NCBI RefSeq assembly: GCF_026410925.1 | Contig: NZ_CP112972.1 | Coordinates: 1 to 64,000 of the forward strand | Origin: Halovenus salina | Lineage (GTDB): Archaea; Halobacteriota; Halobacteria; Halobacteriales; Haloarculaceae | Direction: 5' to 3' | Length of the DNA: 64,000 bases | Shown here: positions 1-7,735 of the stretch, one piece after another | Layout: each line of letters begins with the position of its first letter | Position numbering within the stretch: the first letter of the stretch is position 1 | Made by a program: the position numbers and the translations under genes | The notes under the pieces: generated by a model | What the model saw: only the letters and a program-made list of their open reading frames with translations | The model's database searches: none | Told to the model about the DNA's origin: nothing

Positions 1-1604
1 TCGAGGCGGAGAAGCCGGGAATGGTCATCGGACGCCACGGCACGACCCTCCGTGAGATTACCCAGGAGACCGGCTGGACGCCCGAGGTCGTCCGGACGCC
101 GCCAATCGAATCCTCGACGGTCAAAAACGTCCGGAACTTCCTCAAACAGGAACGCAACGAACGTCGGGATATCCTCGAACGCATCGGCAGACAGATTCAC
201 CGCGAGGAGATGTCGGACGACCAGTGGGTCCGTATCACGACGCTCGGCTGCTGTCGTGAGGTCGGTCGGGCATCGTTCATCCTCTCGACGCCGGAGACCC
301 GTGTTCTTGTCGACTGTGGCGACAAGCCAGGCTCCGAGGACGAGGTGCCGTACCTCCAAGTTCCCGAGGCGCTCGGGTCGGGTGCGAACTCGCTCGACGC
401 TGTCGTCCTGACACACGCCCACCTCGACCACTCTGCGCTGATTCCGCTTCTGTTCAAGTACGGCTACGACGGCCCGATTTACACGACAGAGCCGACGCGG
501 GACCTGATGGGGCTGCTGACGCTCGACTACCTCGATGTCGCCGCCAAGGAAGGGCGTGCGCCGCCGTACGAGTCTGAGATGGTCCGGGAGGCAATCAAAC
601 ATACCATCCCGCTCGAGTACGGCGACGTGACCGACATCGCGCCGGATATCAAGCTCACGTTCCACAACGCTGGTCACATCCTCGGCTCCTCCATCTCGCA
701 TTTCCACATCGGGGACGGGCTCTACAACGTCGCCTTCTCGGGAGACATCCACTACGACGACACGCGGTTGTTCAACGGCGCTGTCAACGACTTCCCACGG
801 GTCGAGACGCTCGTGCTGGAGTCGACCTACGGCGGCCGCAACGACTACCAGACCGACCAGGAAGACTCAGAACGGAAGCTGAAACACGTCATCAAGAACA
901 CGCTCGAACGCGACGGAAAGGTCGTGATTCCCGCCTTCGCAGTCGGTCGGTCACAAGAAATCATGCTCGTGCTCGAAGAGGCAATGCGCGAGGGCGAAAT
1001 CCCCACCGTCCCAGTCCATCTCGACGGGATGATATGGGAGGCGACGGCGATTCACACCACCTACCCCGAGTACCTGCGCGACGACCTCCGCGAGCGCATC
1101 TTCCACGACGACGCCAACCCCTTCCTCGCCGACCAGTTCAACCATATCGACGGCGGCGAGGACGAACGGCAGGAAGTCGCCGACGACGGGCCCTGTATCG
1201 TCCTCTCGACCTCGGGAATGATGGAGGGTGGGCCGATTATGTCCTGGCTCGAACATCTCGGCTCGGAAGAGGACTCGACACTCGTCTTCGTCGGCTACCA
1301 GGCCGAGGGCACGCTCGGAAGCCGTATCCAGAGCGGTCGTCGCGAGATTCCTATCGGCGGTCGGAACGGCCGTGGGAGTTCGCTGACACTGGATATGGAT
1401 GTCGAGACTGTCGACGGCTTCTCCGGCCACGCCGACCGGCAAGGACTTGAGAACTTCGTGCGAACAATGAACCCCCGTCCGGAGAAAGTCCTCTGTGTCC
1501 ACGGCGACGAACGCTCGACACAGGACCTCTCGTCGGCACTGTACCACGACTTCAACATGCGGACCTTCGCACCGAAGAACCTCGAAACGTTCCGGTTTAT
1601 ATAG
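1..1604 (+). CDS. beta-CASP ribonuclease aCPSF1 (5' truncated by window edge)
   Basis: This is the C-terminal ~530 residues of the archaeal CPSF73 homologue aCPSF1/FttA, the ribonuclease that ends transcription at U-rich 3' ends. The reading frame is open to base 3 and the family is about 640 residues, so roughly 100 are missing upstream. The visible N-terminus is the end of a KH domain ([10 protein letters not shown]). Then come the metallo-beta-lactamase motifs: HAHLDH (nt 414-431), AGHILGSS, and SGDIHY. The beta-CASP part follows with [17 protein letters not shown] and a C-terminal FSGHADRQG / CVHGDE pair carrying the last metal-binding histidines. All catalytic motifs in the visible part are intact. 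It stops 52 nt before the broken arfC gene. Confidence 0.95.
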   Translation, partial: EAEKPGMVIGRHGTTLREITQETGWTPEVVRTPPIESSTVKNVRNFLKQERNERRDILERIGRQIHREEMSDDQWVRITTLGCCREVGRASFILSTPETRVLVDCGDKPGSEDEVPYLQVPEALGSGANSLDAVVLTHAHLDHSALIPLLFKYGYDGPIYTTEPTRDLMGLLTLDYLDVAAKEGRAPPYESEMVREAIKHTIPLEYGDVTDIAPDIKLTFHNAGHILGSSISHFHIGDGLYNVAFSGDIHYDDTRLFNGAVNDFPRVETLVLESTYGGRNDYQTDQEDSERKLKHVIKNTLERDGKVVIPAFAVGRSQEIMLVLEEAMREGEIPTVPVHLDGMIWEATAIHTTYPEYLRDDLRERIFHDDANPFLADQFNHIDGGEDERQEVADDGPCIVLSTSGMMEGGPIMSWLEHLGSEEDSTLVFVGYQAEGTLGSRIQSGRREIPIGGRNGRGSSLTLDMDVETVDGFSGHADRQGLENFVRTMNPRPEKVLCVHGDERSTQDLSSALYHDFNMRTFAPKNLETFRFI

Positions 1605-1656
1605 CTCGACGACTGCGAAAAGACGACTTTTTGTCTGGAGCCACGGAGAATGCGGT

Positions 1657-2317
1657 ATGCACGTCAGAGTAAACGCCGCAATCAGCGCCGACGGGAAACT
1701 CGTCGCGGCGGCGCGAACAGATCGCCATCAGCGGCGACGATGATTTCGACCGTGTCGACCGCCTGCGCGCAGAGAGCGACGCGGTGATGGTCGGTGTCGG
1801 GACGATTCTTGCCGATGACCCATCGCTCACTATCGACAGCGCCGACCGCCGTGAGAACCGCCGTGAGAAGGAGCAGCTGAAAATCCCGCCCGGGTTGTAG
1901 CCGACTCACATATCCGGACGCCGCCGAACGCGACGGTGCTCGACGACAGCGCCGAGACGTACCTCCTCGTCAGCGAGGCTGCACCCTCGGATTTCGTCGC
2001 CCAGATGGAAGAACAGGATGCGACCGTCATCGCGACCGGCGAGAACAGAGCCGACCTGGCTGGTGCCTTCGACGAACTCCAGTCTCACGGCATCGAGCGG
2101 CTGTTCGTCGAGGGCGGCGGCGATTATTTTCTCGCTGTTCGAAGAAGGACTCGTCGACCGCCTCTCGGTGTTCGTCGGCTCGGTGGTCATCGGCGGCAGA
2201 GACGCGCCGACGCTTTCCGACGGCGACGGCTTCGTCGAGGATTTCCCACAGCTCGACCTCGAACGCGTCGAGCGTGTCGACTCGGGTGTCGTTCTAGAGT
2301 ACGACGTGCCGGCTTAG
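1657..2317 (+). pseudogene. arfC: arfC/RIB7-type diaminohydroxyphosphoribosylamino-pyrimidine reductase, three frame changes
   Basis: This is a homologue of the archaeal 2,5-diamino-6-ribosylamino-pyrimidinone 5'-phosphate reductase of riboflavin/F420 synthesis (RibD C-terminal family). The protein is spread over alternating frames. MHVRVNAAISADGKL starts at 1657 in frame 1. The frame changes near 1710 to one containing GVGTILADDPSL (frame 2). It changes near 1890 to frame 1 with VADSHIRTPPNATVL. It changes near 2125, inside the FVEGGG motif, back to frame 2, ending LEYDVPA at 2317. Joined, these give a full-length (~220 aa) family member with all motifs, so only single-base length changes disrupt it. 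It may be a young pseudogene or, as with secY in this window, a base-calling problem. Confidence 0.85.
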
Positions 2318-2598
2318 TGGTTGTGGCCGGTCATCTCCTGGAAGCTCTGGCCGAACCGCTCTTCGAACTCGTCCAGGGTTGCCTCCTCTGCGGCTTCGAG
2401 TGCCTCGCCGACATCGCCGTGGCCGTGGTGGACGATGCCGTGGGCCTGCTGTGCCAGTCCTAGAAGAGCGAGGTTGCCGACGACCTCTGCGGAGCTCTCC
2501 TCGTCCTCGCTCAGGGCCTCGGTGAGGGCGAGGGGAATCTCGAACTCGTCGCTGTCTCCGTCCATTTCGATACTGACTGTTGCGGATTCTTGTGCCAT
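2314..2598 (-). CDS. small acidic haloarchaeal protein of unknown function
   Basis: A 94-residue acidic protein that converges on the 3' end of the arfC remnant and overlaps it by 4 nt. The N-terminal third (MAQESATVSIEMDGDSDEF) looks like beta strands. The rest is helical, with several Glu-rich turns and a His-rich segment (HGIVHHGHGD), ending TGHNH. I see no enzymatic motif, signal peptide or membrane segment. Codon use matches the chromosomal core, so it probably marks the last core gene before the accessory island. The function is not recognised. Confidence 0.7.
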   Translation of the reverse strand: MAQESATVSIEMDGDSDEFEIPLALTEALSEDEESSAEVVGNLALLGLAQQAHGIVHHGHGDVGEALEAAEEATLDEFEERFGQSFQEMTGHNH

Positions 2599-2742
2599 AC
2601 CTTCCTTTCGAGAGTCTGTAATAAAGACCCTGCGACTGGGTGAGTAGTCGTGAGGCTATATGCCAGTATAACCCAAGGCCGAATCCAGTCGACGAAGAGG
2701 TGCGCCTGTGTATCTCTGTCTTTGAGGTGAATAAACCAATCG

Positions 2743-2756
2743 TACGTGTTTACCCC
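2743..2756. repeat. IS66 left terminal inverted repeat
   Basis: TACGTGTTTACCCC. It pairs perfectly with 4325-4338 and overlaps the last codons and the stop of the transposase. Confidence 0.8.
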
Positions 2757-4186
2757 GAGGATGCAACAACTGGCACGGCGTGAGCCCGTGAAATCATTTC
2801 GTTGTCCCGAGCAACTCGCTTGAGTTCCTCGTAGAGATTGCGTCCCTGCTGGCTCCACGTCGCCAGCAGGGACAGCAGCGTCTCGTGAACGAACATGCCT
2901 CGGTCATTTCGAAGCGTACCGATGAGTTTCCGGAGAACCACCGGTTCACGAAGCGCGTTTTCTGCAGCGTTGTTCGTTGGAGAGACCGCTGGCTCACCGA
3001 CGAAGGTGAGCCAGTGGTCGAGACCTCCTTCGATCTTCCCGAGTAGTGTTGCCACTGGTCCGTCGGGAACTGACCGCTCAATCAACGATTCAAGCTCTCT
3101 CCGTGCTACACGCTGGAGTTCTGCCCGTTCGCGCAGTGACAAGTCGCTCTCCAGCTGAGTCTGGAGAGCAACGTACAGCTGTTTGAGAGCACGGTAGATT
3201 GGTTCGCCTTCGTCCTGCTGTTCAGCGGCTTGTTCAGCTTCCCGAAGAATATGTGCCCAACACCGCTGAAGCGTCTCGCTGAAGGCTGGATATGCCCTCC
3301 ATCCATCACAGATGACCGTTCCTGCGAAGTCCTCGCCGAGGACTTCCGCGGGAACATCGCTTCCTCGACTCTCCCTAACCGCGTAGAGCGTGTGCTCTTC
3401 CGTGGTGAACGTCCAGATCCACGCCTGTTCGCCATCTCGTTTGATTCCTGTCTCATCAACGTGAACGACCTCAGCGTCCTGAATGTGCTGGCGTATTCGC
3501 TCGTATTCACAGCGACCGGCGCGCGCAGCGCGCTCGGTCGCGTGCCACGCGGACGCGCCCGTGAACTCCAGTCCGTGTAGTTGTTCGAAGCGATCAGCGA
3601 TCTTCCGGTATGGGAGGCGGTGATCGTATCGAGACAGAGCGGCTTGTGCGATGACATTCACCCCGAACTGCCCCTCATCGGGGCAGTCGGGGTGTGAAGC
3701 AACAGTTTCGGACCCGCAAGAGTGGCACTCGTAGTGGTGGCGGTTGTACTGTGTAACTTCCGGTGGCTGTGGGTCCGGGATTTCTTCGACGAGTCGGGGG
3801 CTGACGCCCGCCGACTCGTCAAACACTTCACCACAGTCTGGACAGCAGTCACAGGTAACCTCGATTTCTCGATCCGGATCAGGTGCAGTTCGCCACTCTG
3901 GATCGTGTCCGGGATTTCGACCAGGACTGCCACCGTCAGTACGTGGCTGTTCGTCGTCCTCGTCTCCATCAGACGAGGACGACTCGTCTTGATTTGCTTG
4001 ATCCTTGCTCGGTGGTGTATGCGGCCCTTCGTACCATCGAAGTTTGGCTCTGAGGCGCTTGTTTTCCTTACGGAGTTGCTGATTCTCTTGCTTGAGCTCT
4101 TCATTCTCTTGTTCAAGGTCATCAACACGATCTTCAAGAGCAGTGATTCGCTCAAGCAGTTGGTCCACTTTCTTGTCACTGACCAT
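2750..4186 (-). CDS. IS66-family transposase
   Basis: A 478-residue transposase. Residues 1-50 form a Leu/Glu/Lys-rich coiled coil (ERITALEDRVDDLEQEN). Around residues 110-170 there is a zinc-ribbon region with CDCCPDCG and CHSCG. The DDE catalytic triad of the IS66 family can be placed at about D242 (VHVDETGIKR), D294 (VICDGWRAY) and E407 (NNAAENALREP). The start at 4186 is supported by an unusually strong Shine-Dalgarno sequence, AGGAGGTG, 7 nt upstream; most neighbours lack one. The length is normal and there is no frameshift, so the protein should be active. It cuts and joins the ends of its own element. Confidence 0.93.
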   Translation of the reverse strand: MVSDKKVDQLLERITALEDRVDDLEQENEELKQENQQLRKENKRLRAKLRWYEGPHTPPSKDQANQDESSSSDGDEDDEQPRTDGGSPGRNPGHDPEWRTAPDPDREIEVTCDCCPDCGEVFDESAGVSPRLVEEIPDPQPPEVTQYNRHHYECHSCGSETVASHPDCPDEGQFGVNVIAQAALSRYDHRLPYRKIADRFEQLHGLEFTGASAWHATERAARAGRCEYERIRQHIQDAEVVHVDETGIKRDGEQAWIWTFTTEEHTLYAVRESRGSDVPAEVLGEDFAGTVICDGWRAYPAFSETLQRCWAHILREAEQAAEQQDEGEPIYRALKQLYVALQTQLESDLSLRERAELQRVARRELESLIERSVPDGPVATLLGKIEGGLDHWLTFVGEPAVSPTNNAAENALREPVVLRKLIGTLRNDRGMFVHETLLSLLATWSQQGRNLYEELKRVARDNEMISRAHAVPVVASSG

Positions 4187-4205
4187 GACAACACCTCCTG
4201 ACCAG

Positions 4206-4270
4206 TGCAGACGACGCGGGACGGTCTCCCTGCCGGAGACCGTCCCTCGGGTAACACCCTGTCGTCTGCA
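4206..4270. promoter_or_regulatory. nested hairpin in IS66 transposase leader
   Basis: Two nested perfect inverted repeats. The outer pair is TGCAGACGAC (4206-4215) with GTCGTCTGCA (4261-4270). The inner pair is GACGGTCTCC (4220-4229) with GGAGACCGTC (4235-4244) around a 5-nt loop. It lies between the right IS end and the transposase Shine-Dalgarno sequence. Read-through RNA entering the element from outside would fold here. The likely role, by analogy with other IS elements, is to block transposase expression from chromosomal promoters. Confidence 0.6.
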
Positions 4271-4324
4271 TTGCTCTACCGTGAGATCAGGGGCAACTTA
4301 CGAGAGAGTGGCGAAATCGTTCTG

Positions 4325-4338
4325 GGGGTAAACACGTA
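4325..4338. repeat. IS66 right terminal inverted repeat
   Basis: GGGGTAAACACGTA, the exact reverse complement of 2743-2756. It marks the end of the element upstream of the transposase gene. Confidence 0.8.
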
Positions 4339-4412
4339 TTATAAAAGAAATTACAACCGGTTAGAATATACAACACACCAGAAATATATTGATGGTTGTC
4401 GATGGAGGTTCC

Positions 4413-5522
4413 ATGCGCACTTTTGACCTCGCTCAGAGCAACTCAGAATTTGCCGCTGACGAGTTGGCGAGGTCTAACATTGAAAACGAGTCCGTGCTTG
4501 AATCGATTCTCCATGCCAATCCTCAGGTGCTGTTGGACGAGACCGTGTTCATATTCGGTCGCCAGACATCCGTCGAAAGCGGAATCCTTGATCTTCTGGG
4601 GCTCGATCAGTATGGAAATCTCCTTATTTTTGAGCTCAAGATCGGTCAGAGCGGATCCGGAAGTGCAAGCGAAGAAACGATCCTCAGCCAACCACAGAAC
4701 TACGCGCAAGACCTCGCCTCGTGCACGTACGACCGCCTGAACGATATTTATCAACAATACCGTGAGGACGTCGCAAGCGGCCAGTGGAGCGTCAGCGACG
4801 CGGCTACACCCGCACAAGACCTCGCCTCAGCGTTTGAAGCTGTGTTCGGTGACACGCTGGATCCGGAAGACTTCAACGCGGCACAGCGGATAGTGATTGT
4901 CGCCGAACAAATTACATCACAGACGCGTCAGAACACCCGCTATCTCCTCGACAAAGGTCTCGATATGCAATGTGCCGAGGTACAGATGTTTGAATCAGAA
5001 GCGGCTGGTCAGACGGTCCTCGGTACCAACACGGTCGTCGATTACAGCCTATCACGTGTCCGTCCGGAGCGGGAATCGAATCCGACGTATCCCGACGTGG
5101 CACGGACTCTTGCCGAACTTGTCTCACCGAGGTTGAGTTCTGTCGTCGGTACTGATTCATCCAGAATCGTATTTCAGGACTTGGATGGTTACCGCCCGTA
5201 CTTCGCATCGCCACACCCGGACCATCCGGCTGACGTCCGATATACGCTTTATTTCCGACCCGCCACCTGGGGATCTGTGCTGGTGGCTATCGATTACTTC
5301 GGGGATGATGCCGGGGTTCTCGACGCTCTCGGACAGAATTCCGATCTGTTCGCGGAGCGTGGGTTCACTGTGAAAGATCGATCCCGTGACCGCATCGTCG
5401 TTGGCAACTGGGAGACTGATTCCCCGGGAGTACTAAACGACGAGGACTTCTTAGCGGAAGTCGCCGATGAGTTCGTGAAGCTGGTGGAGACTGGACACGA
5501 AGTTCTCGTCACTAACGATTAG
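4413..5522 (+). CDS. PD-(D/E)XK nuclease-like protein (DUF91/NucS-like core)
   Basis: A 369-residue protein. Residues ~20-110 carry a restriction-nuclease-like core: an N-terminal Glu helix (NESVLESILHANPQVL), then GILDLLGLDQYGNLL and FELKIG, i.e. the D...E-x-K catalytic signature, followed by a Gln/Tyr helix (SQPQNYAQDL). This is the pattern of the DUF91/NucS nuclease domain. The C-terminal ~200 residues contain a separate alpha/beta domain that I do not recognise. An in-frame TTG exists at 4389, but ATG 4413 has GGAGG 4 nt before it and a TATA-like box near 4384. The gene stands alone between an IS and an integrase in A/T-richer DNA. DNA binding or cleavage is inferred, and a defence or element-maintenance role is possible. 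Confidence 0.7.
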   Translation: MRTFDLAQSNSEFAADELARSNIENESVLESILHANPQVLLDETVFIFGRQTSVESGILDLLGLDQYGNLLIFELKIGQSGSGSASEETILSQPQNYAQDLASCTYDRLNDIYQQYREDVASGQWSVSDAATPAQDLASAFEAVFGDTLDPEDFNAAQRIVIVAEQITSQTRQNTRYLLDKGLDMQCAEVQMFESEAAGQTVLGTNTVVDYSLSRVRPERESNPTYPDVARTLAELVSPRLSSVVGTDSSRIVFQDLDGYRPYFASPHPDHPADVRYTLYFRPATWGSVLVAIDYFGDDAGVLDALGQNSDLFAERGFTVKDRSRDRIVVGNWETDSPGVLNDEDFLAEVADEFVKLVETGHEVLVTND

Positions 5523-6052
5523 CAAGTGCGGAGGGCGACGACGGGCCGAAACAACGGTCGGGGTGGTTGGTTGGGCGATTGGATGGGTTAGCGTTGTCGA
5601 CCTCTTTGGTGGGATTGCCGCCCCACAGCAGGGGAGCCAGCAACGTGTTGGCTGAGTCGGGCTGTCTCTCCCGATGGCCAGGATCGGCCGTTCGAGGGAT
5701 AGATCAGAGGCTCCGGCCGGGCCAGCGTGGTCCGTACTCACTTTCGTGCGATCACTACAGCCTTCTGTAACTTGGAGTCGGCATGACCCTACATCTTCGG
5801 GGGTGATGTCAGAAGTTATCCCAATCGGTGAATAGATCGGCTCAAATCGAATGATGGATGCCATCAAATCCTAAGAACGAGTAACTCCAGTGCGAGAAGA
5901 AAACGGAACGCTGGCCTCCACAGGGCCAGCTCCACCTTCCGAAATTCAGACTGGCACATGGCACCCTGTCAGAAGGGCTGGAACCCAGGTGACTTGCGTG
6001 TGCCTATTAGTGGGCCCATTAGAAGATAGACGGTGATATTATGTAACCCTTC
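5523..6052. other. 530-base stretch without a supported gene
   Basis: No convincing gene on either strand. A 138-codon open frame on the minus strand (5451-5867) overlaps the end of the nuclease gene and has low-complexity, uncharacteristic composition. One clear hairpin is present, GCTGGCC (5910-5916) with GGCCAGC (5924-5930). A TGGGCCCA palindrome at about 6011 is flanked by ATTAG repeats. This may be a degraded part of the island. Confidence 0.5.
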
Positions 6053-6202
6053 TTATACTTCTGTGTCCGACTGTTCCATCCCTCTGAGGAGGCGAGGTTT
6101 AATCAAGATGAGTTTCGCCATCGGGTCATCGATCTCGACGTGCTTTAGGATGTACTCCGTATCCTCGTAGGTCAGGTAACGGCGTTCGTCGTTTTCACAC
6201 AT
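6053..6202 (-). CDS. 49-residue protein coupled to the integrase
   Basis: A small ORF, MCENDERRYLTYEDTEY...MEQSDTEV, starting 2 nt after the integrase stop on the same strand (stop TGA at 6205-6207, then ATG at 6202). The tight spacing suggests translational coupling. The protein is charged (acidic start, basic KPRLLRGM near the end), has no Cys pair or membrane segment, and would fold as one or two helices. Its position suggests an accessory recombination factor or element regulator, but nothing in the sequence proves that. I do not recognise a family. Confidence 0.55.
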   Translation of the reverse strand: MCENDERRYLTYEDTEYILKHVEIDDPMAKLILIKPRLLRGMEQSDTEV

Positions 6203-6204
6203 AA

Positions 6205-7311
6205 TCAGCCCATCTTATCTAGGGCGTCGCGGCGGTCCTCGACAGGGGCTTGGTCATACTTCATCGTCGTCTCCGGGCTCTTGTGACGGAGTTGGGCCTG
6301 GGCCGCCGCGAGGTCTTCCTCCCTCGTAAAATACGTCCCAACACTGTGTCTGATGGCATACCACGACATCTGGCGATTCTCGATTGGGATTTCCGCCTCC
6401 TCACAGAGATTCCGGAGATGGCGTCCCAAAGACATTGACGTGTACGGCGTCCCCTCACGCGACAACCAAATGCGGTCAGACTCGTCGTACTTCTCGTAAT
6501 ACTCCCGCTCCTCAAGCCATCGCTCCAACGAAGAAGCTGTCCGATCCGAGATAGCGACGGTCCAATTCTCCGAGCCCTTGCTCGACTCGTCATGAGGAAT
6601 CCGGAGCATGTTGTTCTCCACATCAACCCAATGGACACGAGCTCGACGAACCTCAACGGGCCTAAGTCCAGCGTCGAGGGTCGTCCAGAACAGACTCGTG
6701 AGCTTCCAGCCATTGGCGCGGTCGAAGTCATCGGGCGATACATCTCGCTTACTCTTGCCGAACCTTTGGGCGAGGTACGACTTCCAGTTATCCCGTTCCT
6801 CCGGCGTCACCGAATGGTAGCTCGGAACTGACCCATACTCAAGCGCGGCTTCACGAATCTTCTTGCGCTCGTCTTTGGTCAAGAAGTCTCGGGGCTTGTT
6901 ATGGGGCTCGTGGAACGAGTAGCTTGCTTCCCAGTCCATCTCTCGACCTCGGCGATGTTCCTGGTACTTGACGAGCCGCTTCATGCACTTCTGCTTCGTT
7001 CCCTTCGCGGAGTTGGACGTGTCACGCATCGCCACGTCGCTCATGAAGCGGTTGATGTCTTCGACGGTGACTGTGGTCGTGTACTTGTCTTTGTCTTCCC
7101 AGAGCCATCTGTAGAACAGGCTGACTTGGTAGCTCATCTGTCGCACGACGGAGTCGGAGTAGCCTTCGGCTTTTTTGGGCTCTTTACCCATCCGTGCGGC
7201 CCACTGGAGCACGTCGGTCTTGTAGTCTTTCCAGTCGATCAGTTGTTTCTCGGTGAGTGCGTCCCGGACCTTGTCGATGATGACGGGCGCACCCGCAACT
7301 CGGTCAGCCAT
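6205..7311 (-). CDS. tyrosine recombinase/integrase
   Basis: A 368-residue site-specific recombinase of the XerC/D-phage integrase type. The N-terminal ~130 residues are the SAM-like DNA-binding domain. The C-terminal half is catalytic, with R217 (AGLRPVEV), R321 in YAIRHS (Tyr318 replaces the first His of HxxR), H343 (LRHKSPETT) and the nucleophile Y352 (MKYDQ). It would catalyse integration or excision of the island, most simply at the tRNA-Gly gene 195 bases upstream of its start. The start at 7311 is preceded within 4 nt by a palindrome that may be an operator. The gene is intact. Confidence 0.92.
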   Translation of the reverse strand: MADRVAGAPVIIDKVRDALTEKQLIDWKDYKTDVLQWAARMGKEPKKAEGYSDSVVRQMSYQVSLFYRWLWEDKDKYTTTVTVEDINRFMSDVAMRDTSNSAKGTKQKCMKRLVKYQEHRRGREMDWEASYSFHEPHNKPRDFLTKDERKKIREAALEYGSVPSYHSVTPEERDNWKSYLAQRFGKSKRDVSPDDFDRANGWKLTSLFWTTLDAGLRPVEVRRARVHWVDVENNMLRIPHDESSKGSENWTVAISDRTASSLERWLEEREYYEKYDESDRIWLSREGTPYTSMSLGRHLRNLCEEAEIPIENRQMSWYAIRHSVGTYFTREEDLAAAQAQLRHKSPETTMKYDQAPVEDRRDALDKMG

Positions 7312-7314
7312 TAG

Positions 7315-7334
7315 TCTGAGGCATTATCCTCAGA
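7315..7334. promoter_or_regulatory. palindrome abutting the integrase start, candidate operator
   Basis: TCTGAGG (7315-7321) and CCTCAGA (7328-7334) form a 7-bp inverted repeat with a 6-nt spacer. It sits immediately upstream of the integrase ATG and just downstream of a TTAATG element that could be the TATA box of a leaderless promoter. A repressor bound here would block transcription. Confidence 0.45.
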
Positions 7335-7506
7335 CATTAACTGAGTCGAGGTTTTGGTGGGGTACTGGTCAGAACCCCGAGTGTTTGTTCTAATCGCTAT
7401 ACTGCGCGGTTGCGTGAGTCTGGGACCCACGTTAGAACCCTTGAGGTGCATGTTTATTTCATACCTGTAGGTCGCTGAAAAGTGCAAGAAGGCGGGAGGA
7501 TGGAAG

Positions 7507-7577
7507 TGCGCTGGCCGAGATTTGAACTCGGGTTAGGACCGTGGCAGGGTCCTGTGATACCACTACACCACCAGCGC
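7507..7577 (-). tRNA. tRNA-Gly (GCC)
   Basis: A 71-nt cloverleaf on the minus strand. The acceptor stem is GCGCTGG/CCAGCGC with discriminator A. A short D stem GTG/CAC is present. The anticodon stem GGACC/GGTCC holds the loop CTGCCAC, giving anticodon GCC. The T arm is CCGAG-TTCAAAT-CTCGG. CCA is not encoded. The 3' end faces the integrase, so it is the probable attachment site of the island. Confidence 0.95.
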
Positions 7578-7599
7578 GCATCCTACCGTACTGGGGTGA

Positions 7600-7609
7600 G
7601 TAATAAAAG
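7600..7609 (-). promoter_or_regulatory. TATA-like box of tRNA-Gly
   Basis: CTTTTATTA on the minus strand, centred about 28 nt upstream of the tRNA 5' end, as expected for an archaeal promoter with little or no leader. Confidence 0.6.
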
Positions 7610-7735
7610 CGTTCCGAATGCCGTCTGCGTATTGGTCACAACAGCCGAAGACGTGTCGGCCAGATATACAGACTGGGTGAACGGTGTCCGAACAGTTAAC
7701 ACGGGAAGACTCTTGATACCGGCACATCACCGCGA

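Larger units (their letters stand above)
2743..4338 (-). mobile_element. IS66-family insertion sequence, single-ORF type
   Basis: The element is delimited by a perfect 14-bp inverted repeat, TACGTGTTTACCCC at 2743-2756 and its complement at 4325-4338, about 1.6 kb in all. It encodes one full-length IS66-type transposase without the accessory tnpA/tnpB genes of bacterial IS66. The transposase stop codon (2750-2752) lies inside the left repeat. I see no matching 8-bp target duplication outside the repeats: accaatcg on the left and ttataaaa on the right. A large nested hairpin sits between the right end and the transposase start. The open frame suggests it was recently active. Confidence 0.85.
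2640..7506. other. accessory island between core genes and tRNA-Gly 3' end
   Basis: This is an inferred integrated element or its remnant. It runs from about the end of the small acidic protein gene to the 3' end of tRNA-Gly at 7507. It holds an IS66 element, a stand-alone PD-(D/E)XK nuclease, a 530-base non-coding stretch, a 49-codon gene and a tyrosine recombinase whose start faces the tRNA. A recombinase next to a tRNA 3' end is the usual layout for archaeal integrated elements. Base composition is visibly more A/T-rich than in the flanks. I could not find a second copy of the tRNA 3' end within the window, so the left boundary is a guess. Confidence 0.55.

Noticed and set aside
1657..2317. 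Programmed frameshifting in arfC
   Set aside because: Three changes in both directions with no slippery runs make regulation implausible; error or decay is simpler.
5451..5867. 138-codon open frame on the minus strand in the island
   Set aside because: It overlaps the nuclease 3' end, has a composition rich in Pro, Arg, Ser and Thr without acidic bias, and shows no domain. I could not support it as a gene.
2640..6000. Partial repeat of the tRNA-Gly 3' end as second attachment site
   Set aside because: Only short, imperfect matches (e.g. GCTGGCC near 5910) were seen; none extends into the T arm.
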